From positions 1-30,474 of the forward strand of contig CANBUA010000014.1 of NCBI GenBank assembly GCA_947372535.1: a DNA stretch of 30,474 nucleotides. Reading direction: 5' to 3'. Shown piece after piece: positions 7,339-14,065 of this stretch. The position numbers and the translations under genes were made by a program. A model generated the notes under the pieces. It was not told where the DNA came from and made no database searches. It saw only the letters and a list, made by a program, of their open reading frames with translations. Source of the stretch: Burkholderiales bacterium. Lineage in GTDB: Bacteria; Pseudomonadota; Gammaproteobacteria; Burkholderiales; Burkholderiaceae. Position 1 is the first letter of the stretch; each line of letters opens with the position of its first letter.

Positions 7339-8394
7339 TCATTGAACAAGGTTGTTCGTGATGACACTGCCAAGCAGACGCCACTTTGACACGACTTCCT
7401 TGACGGACATCACCGTGGCATGCCGGTCAGCCAGGCCGGCCAGTGTGGTTCGATGCACCACGTCTGCGGGAATGGCCGTGCCATCGGCCGCAGGCAAGGC
7501 CCGTGTGGCGCATGCATCTCCGGCGATCAGCACTTGGAAGCCGAGGTGCAAGGCATGCCGTGCCGAGCTGTCTACACAGTTGTGCGTCATGCAGCCCGCC
7601 AGCACGACCGTGTGGATGTCGCGCTGCTTCAGCTCCTGCAACAGTGCTGTGTCATGAAAGGCAGATGGCCAATGTTTGATCAGCTTGAGGTGATGCGCGC
7701 CCATTGAGGGCTTCTGCGTGGGCATGATGCCGGTGCTGTTGCGGTCGAACAAGGCAGCCTTGGCCTGAGCAGCCACATGGTGGACATGGATCACCGGTAC
7801 GCCACAGGCATCGGCCGCCTGAACCAAGCGATCAGCCTCATGGGCAGCCGCCCCAAATCCGTCCAGTGGCAAGCGGCCTTCGCGTTCGTATTCGCGCTGG
7901 AAGTCCAGCAAGAGGAGGGCGCAGCCTTGTGCCGACAGGACCTCCTTGCCAGCAGCACCCGACAACTGTTTGATGGACTGTGGCAAGGCCAGCGATGAAG
8001 GTGGCGCCTTGCGGCTGGCTTGCGTGCGGCCCCCATAGCCCCAGTGCGCGCCAGGCACGTTCTGCATCACGATGTAGAGCGGCGCTGAAGGCGGTTGGCC
8101 CAGGGCGGCTTGAAGCAGCTCGTGCGCCGCAGCCAGAAAGGTGTTTTGTTGAGCCAAGCTGTTGCTGCCCTCGGTGATGGCGACATGCAGGCTGGCGCAC
8201 CACTCGCCCTCTGACAAGGGCCGGCCACCCACAGACCACGCAGACCAATCGGAGCTCTCGCGAAGATTCACCACGGTCAGGCCAGCCACCTTGTCCAGCA
8301 CCGAGGCCATCAGCTGCGTCAAGCCTTGCTGGATCTGGGTGCGCTGTTCGGCGGTCAGGGGTGAGCCGGTGATGTCGAGCGTCAAGAGGGGCAT
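7339..8394 (-). CDS. Fusion of a tautomerase domain and an isochorismatase-like cysteine hydrolase
   Basis: A 351-residue two-domain protein. Residues 1 to about 122 are tautomerase-like, beginning MPLLTLDITG with the catalytic-type Pro2 and ending VPGAHWGYGG. Residues of about 155-345 are an isochorismatase-family hydrolase with Asp164 in ALLLLDFQ, Lys240 in LIKHWPSAF and Cys273 in AGCMTHNCVDSSARHA, the Asp-Lys-Cys triad of that family. The linker (about 123-154) is Ala/Ser-rich. GGAGA lies upstream of the ATG at 8394. It leads a minus-strand unit with a stand-alone tautomerase and an FMN reductase, divergent from a LysR gene. The two domains may act in sequence on one substrate, for example ketonising an enol and then hydrolysing an amide or ester; that is inference. 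Confidence 0.88.
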   Translation of the reverse strand: MPLLTLDITGSPLTAEQRTQIQQGLTQLMASVLDKVAGLTVVNLRESSDWSAWSVGGRPLSEGEWCASLHVAITEGSNSLAQQNTFLAAAHELLQAALGQPPSAPLYIVMQNVPGAHWGYGGRTQASRKAPPSSLALPQSIKQLSGAAGKEVLSAQGCALLLLDFQREYEREGRLPLDGFGAAAHEADRLVQAADACGVPVIHVHHVAAQAKAALFDRNSTGIMPTQKPSMGAHHLKLIKHWPSAFHDTALLQELKQRDIHTVVLAGCMTHNCVDSSARHALHLGFQVLIAGDACATRALPAADGTAIPADVVHRTTLAGLADRHATVMSVKEVVSKWRLLGSVITNNLVQ

Positions 8395-8438
8395 GGGGGT
8401 CTCCGTTGGGATGGAGTCGCCATCGTGGCGGACCTGCT

Positions 8439-8454
8439 GATATAAAACAATATC
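8439..8454. promoter_or_regulatory. Candidate LysR box between divergent genes
   Basis: GATATAAAACAATATC is an inverted repeat (GATAT and ATATC, 6-bp centre) in the 96-bp gap between the fusion gene and the LysR gene. It is the AT-richest stretch there and fits the LysR interrupted-dyad pattern. It also overlaps TATAAA, a possible -10 element. Confidence 0.45.
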
Positions 8455-8490
8455 TCTCACGTGCACAATTCAGTTTCCTTGGGGGAAACA

Positions 8491-9423
8491 ATGGAAGACT
8501 CGTACCTGGTGCAGAGCCAACGCATGGCCGATCTGCTGGTGTTCGTGAAAGTGGTGGACATGAGCGGCTTCACCGCTGCGGCGGTCGCATTGGGCCTGGG
8601 CAAATCCGCTGTGACCAAGCAGATCCAGCGCCTGGAGCGCAGCGTGGGCGTCACGCTCTTGCACCGCACCACCCGACGCATGACGGTGACCGAGGCGGGG
8701 CAGGTGCTGTACGAACACGCGGCCAGCATGGTGCGGGTGGTCGGGGATGCGTCAGCGTCTTTGTCCTCTCTGTCTACGCGGCCCGCCGGTCGTTTGAAGA
8801 TGACGGCTTCGGTGACCTACGGAAAACACGTGCTGGGGCCGCTGTTGCCTGCATTCCATCGGCAGTACCCGGACATCCAGGTGGAGCTGCTGCTGGTCAA
8901 CCGCTACGTTGACCTTTGGGAAGAGGGCCTGGATCTCGCCATTCGGCTCACCGATGAGCCACCGGGCCAATTGGCGGGGCGGCCCGTGCATCAGTTCGAC
9001 TTTGTGCTGTGTGCATCGCCGCGCTTTCTGCGGGGCAAGAAGCTTTCGCATCCAGACCAGTTGAGGGATCTCCCGTGCCTGCCCTTCGGCGTCAGCCAGC
9101 CTGGGCAGCCGATCACCTGGCGCTTTGATGGACCGGATCGACACACCTGCGCGGTGAAGGTTTCCGGGCCGGTGATCGTCAACAGCAGCGATGTGGTGCG
9201 AGACCTTTTGCTGGCCGACATGGGCCTGGGGTTGTTGCCTCGCTTTGCGGTGGCCACTGATCTGGTGTCTGGCCAGTTGCGCGTGGCCCTGCCTCAGTGG
9301 ACACCTCAACCCGCGTTTGGGGCGACGGCGTGGGCGCTATGGCAACCGCAGAGAGTGGTGCCACCGAAGCTCAGGGCGATGGTGGACTTCCTGGTGGCAA
9401 GCATGAGCGTTGCGCAGGCCTGA
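8491..9423 (+). CDS. LysR-family transcriptional regulator
   Basis: A 310-residue LysR protein. The helix-turn-helix is at about residues 12-70 (FVKVVDMSGFTAAAVALGLG, then KSAVTKQIQRLERSVGVTLL, then HRTTRRMTVTEAG). The effector domain covers about 100-305 and includes MTASVTYGKHVLGPLLPAF and the conserved DLAIRLTDEP. The ATG at 8491 is chosen because TGGGGGAAAC lies directly upstream; a GTG 30 bp earlier lacks this. Its divergent position makes it the probable regulator of the fusion-tautomerase-FMN reductase unit. It ends 20 bp from the convergent Crp/Fnr gene. Confidence 0.92.
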   Translation: MEDSYLVQSQRMADLLVFVKVVDMSGFTAAAVALGLGKSAVTKQIQRLERSVGVTLLHRTTRRMTVTEAGQVLYEHAASMVRVVGDASASLSSLSTRPAGRLKMTASVTYGKHVLGPLLPAFHRQYPDIQVELLLVNRYVDLWEEGLDLAIRLTDEPPGQLAGRPVHQFDFVLCASPRFLRGKKLSHPDQLRDLPCLPFGVSQPGQPITWRFDGPDRHTCAVKVSGPVIVNSSDVVRDLLLADMGLGLLPRFAVATDLVSGQLRVALPQWTPQPAFGATAWALWQPQRVVPPKLRAMVDFLVASMSVAQA

Positions 9424-9443
9424 AGTAACTGGCAAGCTTGCCC

Positions 9444-10019
9444 TCATCCATGCCTTTTGATCCGCATGGCAATGCGGTTGAGCCCCACTGGCGTCACCCC
9501 GAGATAGCGCGCCAGGTCCTTCTGGGGGATGCGTTGGGCGAGTTCCGGCTCTTGTGCAACAAACGTCCGGTACCGCAGTTCGGCGGTGCGTGTCAGGAGT
9601 TCACGCTCGCGGCTTTCCTTGCGTGCGGCGTAGGCCTTGGTGAGTTGCCACAAGGCCTTGGCCCAACTCAGATGCCTGTCGGCCAGTTGCGCCAAGTCAA
9701 CATAGTCAAGCCGCTCCAGCTCGGTGGGCTCCACGGCTGTCACCATGAAACTGGTTCGCCCTTGAGGTGACAGCGCGGACAGACTGGCGAAGAACCGCCC
9801 CTCCTGCGCAAAACTTTTGATCCACTCGCCACCCTCGTCATCCAGGTATTGCAGCTTGACCAAACCTTGCCGGACGCCATAGACGAAGCCGTGTGGCACC
9901 CCTTGATGGAACACGGCCTCATCTTTCTTGAATGAGCGCGTCTGCAGCCTGCGCTCTGCCTGTACCCAATCGGGCAGTTCAGGAACGCCGGCGGCCTGAC
10001 ACAACAATTCTTTGAGCAT
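9444..10019 (-). CDS. Crp/Fnr-family transcriptional regulator
   Basis: A 191-residue protein. Residues of about 25-125 form the cyclic-nucleotide-binding-type beta-roll (FKKDEAVFHQGVPHGFVYGVRQGLVKL, seen across 34-60). A long dimer helix follows, and a C-terminal helix-turn-helix is at about 166-187 (IPQKDLARYLGVTPVGLNRI). There is no N-terminal Cys cluster, so it is not an Fnr-type iron-sulfur sensor, and the Arg-Ser pair for cAMP contact is not obvious. The ATG at 10019 is used; a GTG 9 bp upstream is an alternative. It is divergent from an SDR-darcynin unit that it probably controls. The effector is unknown. Confidence 0.9.
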   Translation of the reverse strand: MLKELLCQAAGVPELPDWVQAERRLQTRSFKKDEAVFHQGVPHGFVYGVRQGLVKLQYLDDEGGEWIKSFAQEGRFFASLSALSPQGRTSFMVTAVEPTELERLDYVDLAQLADRHLSWAKALWQLTKAYAARKESRERELLTRTAELRYRTFVAQEPELAQRIPQKDLARYLGVTPVGLNRIAMRIKRHG

Positions 10020-10031
10020 TTGGTACACCAA
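10020..10031. promoter_or_regulatory. Inverted repeat at the Crp/Fnr gene start
   Basis: TTGGTACACCAA has 5-bp perfect arms around AC and abuts the Crp/Fnr start codon in the 60-bp gap to the divergent SDR. It could be an autoregulatory site. It does not match the Crp (TGTGA) or Fnr (TTGAT) half-site consensus. Confidence 0.3.
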
Positions 10032-10079
10032 TTAACCTGGGTTGATGTCATCGCTGCGGGCGGCCTCTACAGTCCCCGC

Positions 10080-10838
10080 ATGGATGCAAAGCGTATCAAA
10101 CGAAAGCCCTGGCCTTGCACCTTGGTCACGGGTGCGAGCTCCGGTCTGGGGTGGTGCCTGGCCCTGCAGTTGGCGCGTGCCGGCACGCCCGTCATTGCCC
10201 TGGCGCGTGACCAGGCCAGGCTGTCGGCCTTGGTCGAGGCAGCAGGCCCCATGGCCAGCGTGTCAACCTGGGTGCATGACTTGAAGGGTGTGGCTGAACT
10301 GCCGGATCTGGTCAGGGCCTTGTTGGATCGCCATCCCGATCTGGCTTGTGTCATCCACAACGCGGGTGTTCAGCATGATCGCTTGATGGCGGATGAGGGC
10401 TATGGCAGCGAGGACATCTGGGATGAGTTGACATTGAACCTGGGCGTGCCGATGCTGCTGACACATTTGCTCTTGCCGCATCTGCGGGGCCGCCCGCAGG
10501 CGCGCATCGTGAACATCACGTCGGGCCTGGCGTATGCGCCCAAGCCGAGCGCAGCTGTCTATGCGGCCAGCAAGGCGGGGCTCAGCATGTTCAGCAAGGC
10601 CTTGCGCTTGCAACTGGCGGGTAGCACGGTTGATTTGAGCGAGGTGGTTTTGCCCTTGGTGGACACACCCATGACTGCTGGGCGAGGTCGCAACAAGATG
10701 CCAGCCGAGGTGGCCGCATCGGCTGTGCTCGACGACCTGCAGGCTGGCCGACAGACCGTTTTTGTGGGCCTGGCCAAGGCCATACCCGTGTTGCAGCGCT
10801 GGATGCCGGGTCTGTTGCTGCGGCTCATGGTTCGGTAG
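10080..10838 (+). CDS. SDR-family oxidoreductase (DltE-like)
   Basis: A 252-residue classical SDR with TGASSGLG (residues 17-24), a HNAGVQ motif in place of NNAG, NITSGLAYAPKPSAAVYAAS containing the catalytic Ser, and YAASKAG. The C-terminal part, with VVLPLVDTPMT and a basic end, resembles the DltE/YdfG-like subgroup that lacks the usual VDGG ending. The ATG at 10080 starts a normal-length protein; the upstream in-frame codon at 10020 overlaps the operator-like repeat. It is followed after 29 bp by a darcynin-family gene and is divergent from the Crp/Fnr regulator. Its substrate cannot be read from the sequence. Confidence 0.9.
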   Translation: MDAKRIKRKPWPCTLVTGASSGLGWCLALQLARAGTPVIALARDQARLSALVEAAGPMASVSTWVHDLKGVAELPDLVRALLDRHPDLACVIHNAGVQHDRLMADEGYGSEDIWDELTLNLGVPMLLTHLLLPHLRGRPQARIVNITSGLAYAPKPSAAVYAASKAGLSMFSKALRLQLAGSTVDLSEVVLPLVDTPMTAGRGRNKMPAEVAASAVLDDLQAGRQTVFVGLAKAIPVLQRWMPGLLLRLMVR

Positions 10839-10867
10839 GCAAGCGCTTTTTGTTTAGGAGTCAAACG

Positions 10868-11221
10868 ATGCAAAGTCGATACGCATTCTTCATTCAACTC
10901 AAGGCGCTGCCGGCTTGGCTCAGGCTGAGTCGGGACAGGCGTCGGCAGGTGGCTGACGCCAGCTTGGGTGCCGCCTTGAGCAGATACCCATCGGTGAGTG
11001 TGAGGCACTTCGACGCAGAGGCATTTTGCTCCCCCTGCTCGGATCTCATGATGGTGGAGACGGCCGACCCGCAAGCGCACTTTGCATTCATGGAACACGT
11101 GCGGGATTCGGTCTTGCTGACCGAGCCCTACTTTGAGGTTCTGGCGATTGTCCCAACCATCGAAGATGGATATCGGGCATTTGAGCAGGACGTGGGACAG
11201 AGCATGGCGTCCAGCACATGA
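10868..11221 (+). CDS. Darcynin-family protein of unknown function
   Basis: A 117-residue protein matching the darcynin family, named after the domain and of unknown function: YAFFIQLKALPAWLRLSR at the N-terminus, then RYPSVSVRHFDAEAF, CSDLMMVETAD, and PYFEVLAIVPTIEDGYRAFE near the end. The fold is probably a ferredoxin-like alpha-beta barrel of the kind seen in small monooxygenases, but this is inference from the strand-helix pattern. TAGGAG lies upstream of the ATG at 10868. It follows the SDR by 29 bp, so the two are likely co-transcribed. There is no signal peptide or membrane segment. Confidence 0.85.
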   Translation: MQSRYAFFIQLKALPAWLRLSRDRRRQVADASLGAALSRYPSVSVRHFDAEAFCSPCSDLMMVETADPQAHFAFMEHVRDSVLLTEPYFEVLAIVPTIEDGYRAFEQDVGQSMASST

Positions 11222-11541
11222 TTCGGCTCGGGATCCATGGCTGCTTGTGAGCACTCAAACTTGAGTGGCGGCACCAAACCGGATGGATTGAGTCTCAGCC
11301 TGTCTTGGGGACAAGCCGATGCGGCAGCCAAACGGCCAATTTGATCGCCGGCTTTGCGGCTGTGAATCCGACCATGCGAAGGGCTGCAACGGATCGGGTA
11401 CAGCCGAATGGGTGGCGCCGTTGACTGGAGTGGTCGACATCGATCAGGAGTTGGGCGGCATTTCTGGCAGTTTGCCGATGGCGTGCTGCACGGCCCGCCT
11501 GCGCGTTTTGCGTGCGCCGGCAAATCAGGCTCACAGGCCGC
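11222..11541. other. 320-bp gap with no convincing gene
   Basis: Overlapping open frames on both strands (for example 11128-11562 minus and 11319-11666 plus) are Arg/Cys/Ser-rich, lack any domain and run through the adjacent genes. I see no gene here. The only clear signal is the MerR-type promoter at the right end. Confidence 0.5.
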
Positions 11542-11572
11542 TTGACTTCGAGTGCACTTCAACTTCTAGGAT
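11542..11572 (+). promoter_or_regulatory. MerR-type promoter with 19-bp spacer, possibly leaderless
   Basis: TTGACT (11542-11547) and TAGGAT (11567-11572) are separated by 19 bp. The spacer contains the palindrome AGTGCACT (11551-11558) with further outer TT/AA symmetry. A 19-20 bp spacer with a central dyad is the hallmark of promoters that MerR proteins activate by untwisting DNA. The -10 element ends 6 bp before the MerR start codon at 11579, so transcription should begin at or next to the ATG. Confidence 0.6.
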
Positions 11573-11578
11573 CCAGGC

Positions 11579-11968
11579 ATGGATGGATTTCTCAGCATCG
11601 CCGAAGTGGCCAAACGCACAGGCCTGTCTGCCCACACCTTGCGTTACTACGAGCGGGCTGGGCTGATTTTGCCCGTGGGCAGGGCACCAGGTGGGCAGCG
11701 CCGCTACGCCGCGGCCGACCTGGACTGGATCAGCTTCTTGCTGCGCTTGCGTGACACCCGCATGCCCATTGGGCAGATGCAGATGTTCGCGCGCTTGCGC
11801 AGCCAGGGTGATTCAACGGTGCCAGCGCGGCGGGCGCTGCTGGCGCAACACCTGGCCGAGGTGCAGGCATCCATCCAGGCCATGCAGCTTGCCGCACAGG
11901 TGCTGCAGACCAAGGTTGAACACTACCAACAGCTTGAAAGGACGCCACATGAGCGCAGACACGAATGA
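11579..11968 (+). CDS. MerR-family transcriptional regulator
   Basis: A 129-residue MerR protein. The N-terminal winged helix has LSIAEVAKRTGLSAHTLRYY, then ERAGLI and the RYAAADLDWISFLLRLRDT region (to about residue 62), followed by a long dimerisation helix (about 75-122). No conserved Cys pair is visible, so it is not an obvious metal or redox sensor; it resembles the TipA/AdhR-like small-molecule or aldehyde group. It overlaps the following carboxymuconolactone decarboxylase-like gene by 20 bp, so the two are translationally coupled. Its promoter has the MerR-type 19-bp spacer, indicating autoregulation. Confidence 0.92.
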   Translation: MDGFLSIAEVAKRTGLSAHTLRYYERAGLILPVGRAPGGQRRYAAADLDWISFLLRLRDTRMPIGQMQMFARLRSQGDSTVPARRALLAQHLAEVQASIQAMQLAAQVLQTKVEHYQQLERTPHERRHE

Positions 11969-12359
11969 ACGATTCACACGTGGACTTGCCAAGTTGCGGG
12001 AGATCGATGGCGAGGCAGGCGAGCGGGTGGTGGCCAGCCTGGCCGACATCGCACCTGACTTTGCGCGCTACCTCATCGAGTTCCCGTTCGGCGACATCTA
12101 CAGTCGCCCGGGCCTGGACCTGCGCAGCAGGGAGATCGCGGTCGTGGCGGCGCTCACGGCCATGGGCAATGCCGCGCCGCAGCTCAAGGTGCACCTGCGT
12201 GCGGCGCTGAACGTGGGTGTCACCAGGAAGGAGGTCGTCGAGGTCATCATGCAGATGGCGGTTTATGCGGGATTTCCTGCTGCGCTCAATGGGCTCATGG
12301 CGGCACGAGAGGTGTTCGGTGCAAGCAGCGAAACAGAAGTACAGGCATTGTCCCCTTGA
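11949..12359 (+). CDS. Carboxymuconolactone decarboxylase family protein
   Basis: A 136-residue protein of the CMD/AhpD-like family. It contains APDFARYLIEFPFGDIYSRPGLDLRSRE (seen across 34-61), then VAALTAMGNAAPQLKVHLRAALNVGVTRKEV and IMQMAVYAGFPAALNGL. The Cys-x-x-Cys peroxidase motif of AhpD is absent, which fits the gamma-carboxymuconolactone decarboxylase-type group, not the peroxidase group. GAAAGGA lies upstream of the ATG. It overlaps the MerR gene, whose product probably regulates it. In related MerR-CMD pairs the enzyme is usually uncharacterised, so the true reaction is open. Confidence 0.9.
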   Translation: MSADTNERFTRGLAKLREIDGEAGERVVASLADIAPDFARYLIEFPFGDIYSRPGLDLRSREIAVVAALTAMGNAAPQLKVHLRAALNVGVTRKEVVEVIMQMAVYAGFPAALNGLMAAREVFGASSETEVQALSP

Positions 12360-12374
12360 GCGCGCGGTCGCCGA

Positions 12375-13055
12375 TCAGAGCATCGGCACCAATACTTGAG
12401 TTCCCAGTGGCGTCAGCTCAAGGGCTCGCCCGTCAGCACGCCTGACCCAGCCCTTGTGAATGAAGTGCGCCAGCATCTCATCGGCCAATTGGCCCGCCAG
12501 GTGGTCTCGTCTTTCAGACCAATCGAGGCAGGGGTAGGCGTAGCGCCGTGTACCTGTGGCGGCCTTGGGTTGCAGATCCATATGGGCCAGCCACGCCACG
12601 CCGTCTTTGGTCAGATCGAAGCCCTGTTGCGACGTGACCAGGCCACCGCGTGCATGCAAAGCAGCAAGCAATTTGACGCCCAGCTCGCCCGCGAGGTGCC
12701 CATAGCAGCACCGAGCGAAGCGCAGACGCATGCGTGCCGGGTGCTCCCACAGTCGCTCATGAGAGGAGCGCTCTGCGACGACGGCCAGCGCCTCCAACGC
12801 ATGCGCCACTTCTTGATTGGCCAGTTTGTAGTAGCGGTGCCGCCCCCTGGATTCGCAAAGCAGCAGGCCCGCGTCCAACAGCTTGGCCAGGTGCCCGCTT
12901 GCGGTCGCCGGCATGACTGAGGCGGCCGCGGCCAGCTCCCCCGAGCTGGCCAATTCACCCGAGAGCAAATAGGCCAGCATCAACGATCGAGCCGGATCCG
13001 CCATCATCGAGGCAACCCGGGCAATGCGAGGTTCGTGGGTGGCGGTACGCGTCAT
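12375..13055 (-). CDS. ArsR-type winged-helix transcriptional regulator
   Basis: A 226-residue protein. Residues of about 8-85 form an ArsR-type winged helix: ARVASMMADPARSLMLAYLL, then SSGELAAAASVMPATASGHLAKL, then the wing SRGRHRYYKLA. The C-terminal half (about 100-226) contains RFARCCYGHLAGELGVKLL and PCLDWSERRDHLAGQLADEM, typical of a longer ArsR subgroup. The ATG at 13055 begins MTRTATHEPRIA; the longer frame to 13115 overlaps the neighbour. It follows the ABM gene by 4 bp, so it is the last gene of a NIPSNAP-ABM-ArsR unit and probably regulates it. The CC pair in the C-terminal domain could sense thiols or metals, but this is speculative. Confidence 0.9.
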   Translation of the reverse strand: MTRTATHEPRIARVASMMADPARSLMLAYLLSGELASSGELAAAASVMPATASGHLAKLLDAGLLLCESRGRHRYYKLANQEVAHALEALAVVAERSSHERLWEHPARMRLRFARCCYGHLAGELGVKLLAALHARGGLVTSQQGFDLTKDGVAWLAHMDLQPKAATGTRRYAYPCLDWSERRDHLAGQLADEMLAHFIHKGWVRRADGRALELTPLGTQVLVPML

Positions 13056-13059
13056 GTGC

Positions 13060-13404
13060 TCAGCGTAATGCATCCAATGAATCGGCTGGTGCCTGACCGC
13101 GATCGGACAAGCCATAGTCCCGGATCACATGGGCCACGCGAAGGCGGTAGTCAGCAAATATTTGAGATCGTCCATCGCGTTGTGCCATCCGGTGCGCCTC
13201 CAGGTTGCGCCAGCTTTGCACGGCTTGCTCATCTCGCCAGAAGCTCAATGAGAGATAGCGCCCAGGATGGGCCAGGCTTTCAAAGCGCTCGATGGCAATG
13301 AAGCCGTCCAGGGCCATGAGGGACGGCTTCAATGCATCTGCCCATTCAAAGTACCGGTGCGCCAACCCCGCACGCGGCTCAAGTTCAAAGATGACCGCGA
13401 TCAC
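13060..13404 (-). CDS. Antibiotic biosynthesis monooxygenase (ABM) family protein
   Basis: A 114-residue single-domain ABM protein with a dimeric ferredoxin-like barrel pattern: [20 protein letters not shown] (first 20 residues), then [45 protein letters not shown] and a C-terminal [10 protein letters not shown] strand. The GTG at 13404 is chosen because it makes a 4-bp GTGA overlap with the stop of the NIPSNAP gene and lies at the family N-terminus. Such proteins act as cofactor-light monooxygenases or haem/quinone-related enzymes; the substrate is not evident. Confidence 0.88.
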   Translation of the reverse strand: MIAVIFELEPRAGLAHRYFEWADALKPSLMALDGFIAIERFESLAHPGRYLSLSFWRDEQAVQSWRNLEAHRMAQRDGRSQIFADYRLRVAHVIRDYGLSDRGQAPADSLDALR

Positions 13405-13739
13405 GGCGCCACCTCGCGAGGCCGATTGAGGGTGGACGGTATGGCTTCCAGCCAGGTGCGCTCCTCTCGAAGAATGAAGCGCAGAGACTGCGCCAGCTCG
13501 AAATTGGCGCACCCCTCGTCGTCGGCCCTGAGTACCGCTCGGTAGCGTTCGTAGGCGGCCATGCTGTCGAAGCTGATCAAGCCCCAGGCCACGTCATTGG
13601 TACCTTCGTGCGGAAGAAAGTATCCGATCAGATTTCCGCCGCATCGAGGGATGATTCGTCCCCAGGCCTCTGCATAGTGGATGAAGGCCAGCCGTTGAAA
13701 CGGGTCGATTTGGTAGCGGATGCAACAGGTGATGGTCAT
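13401..13739 (-). CDS. NIPSNAP family protein
   Basis: A 112-residue NIPSNAP domain: [20 protein letters not shown] at residues 4-23, then [42 protein letters not shown] across about 26-67, and [13 protein letters not shown] near the end. NIPSNAP proteins share the dimeric alpha-beta barrel fold with ABM proteins. The function in bacteria is mostly unknown. It is the first gene of a three-gene unit, overlapping the ABM gene by 4 bp, so two barrel-fold proteins are made together and may form a complex. Confidence 0.88.
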   Translation of the reverse strand: MTITCCIRYQIDPFQRLAFIHYAEAWGRIIPRCGGNLIGYFLPHEGTNDVAWGLISFDSMAAYERYRAVLRADDEGCANFELAQSLRFILREERTWLEAIPSTLNRPREVAP

Positions 13740-14065
13740 GGGGTCGAGGGGAGTGAATCAATGTCCTCGACTGTCATTCAATGATGCCTTCCAAAGCTTC
13801 GGCGCACACCGAAGTGATGGGTTTGAACGCGCGACGCAATTCTTCGAACATGGCTTGGCCCAGTGCTCAACGGGCGTCTTGCCGGTCGCTCAGGTGTCAT
13901 GTCTGGCCAAGGACCTGCCTGGTCACCCGGTGCGCGGTTGGGCTGACGTCGGCGCCCACTCGATGTGGCAGTTTGCCCAGCCCGACGCCATGCTGCTGAC
14001 GGAAGGTCTTGTTTTGCGCAGCGATCTCCAACTCATTGGCCGCCGTCAGCTCACGCAGGTCTCTC
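13740..14065. other. 326-bp gap with only unclear coding remnants
   Basis: Open frames on both strands cover this stretch, but none has a recognisable domain or ribosome site. On the minus strand, a piece reading MFEELRRAFKPITSVCAEAL (from about 13850) and another ending HRVTRQVLGQT (at about 13895) are in different frames and look like decayed coding sequence. The gap separates the end of the NRAMP gene from the start of the NIPSNAP gene and should hold the NIPSNAP promoter. Confidence 0.35.

Noticed and set aside
10043..10056. Fnr-like box near the Crp/Fnr gene (TTGATGTCATCG)
   Set aside because: Only one half-site matches TTGAT, and the second half and spacing are wrong.
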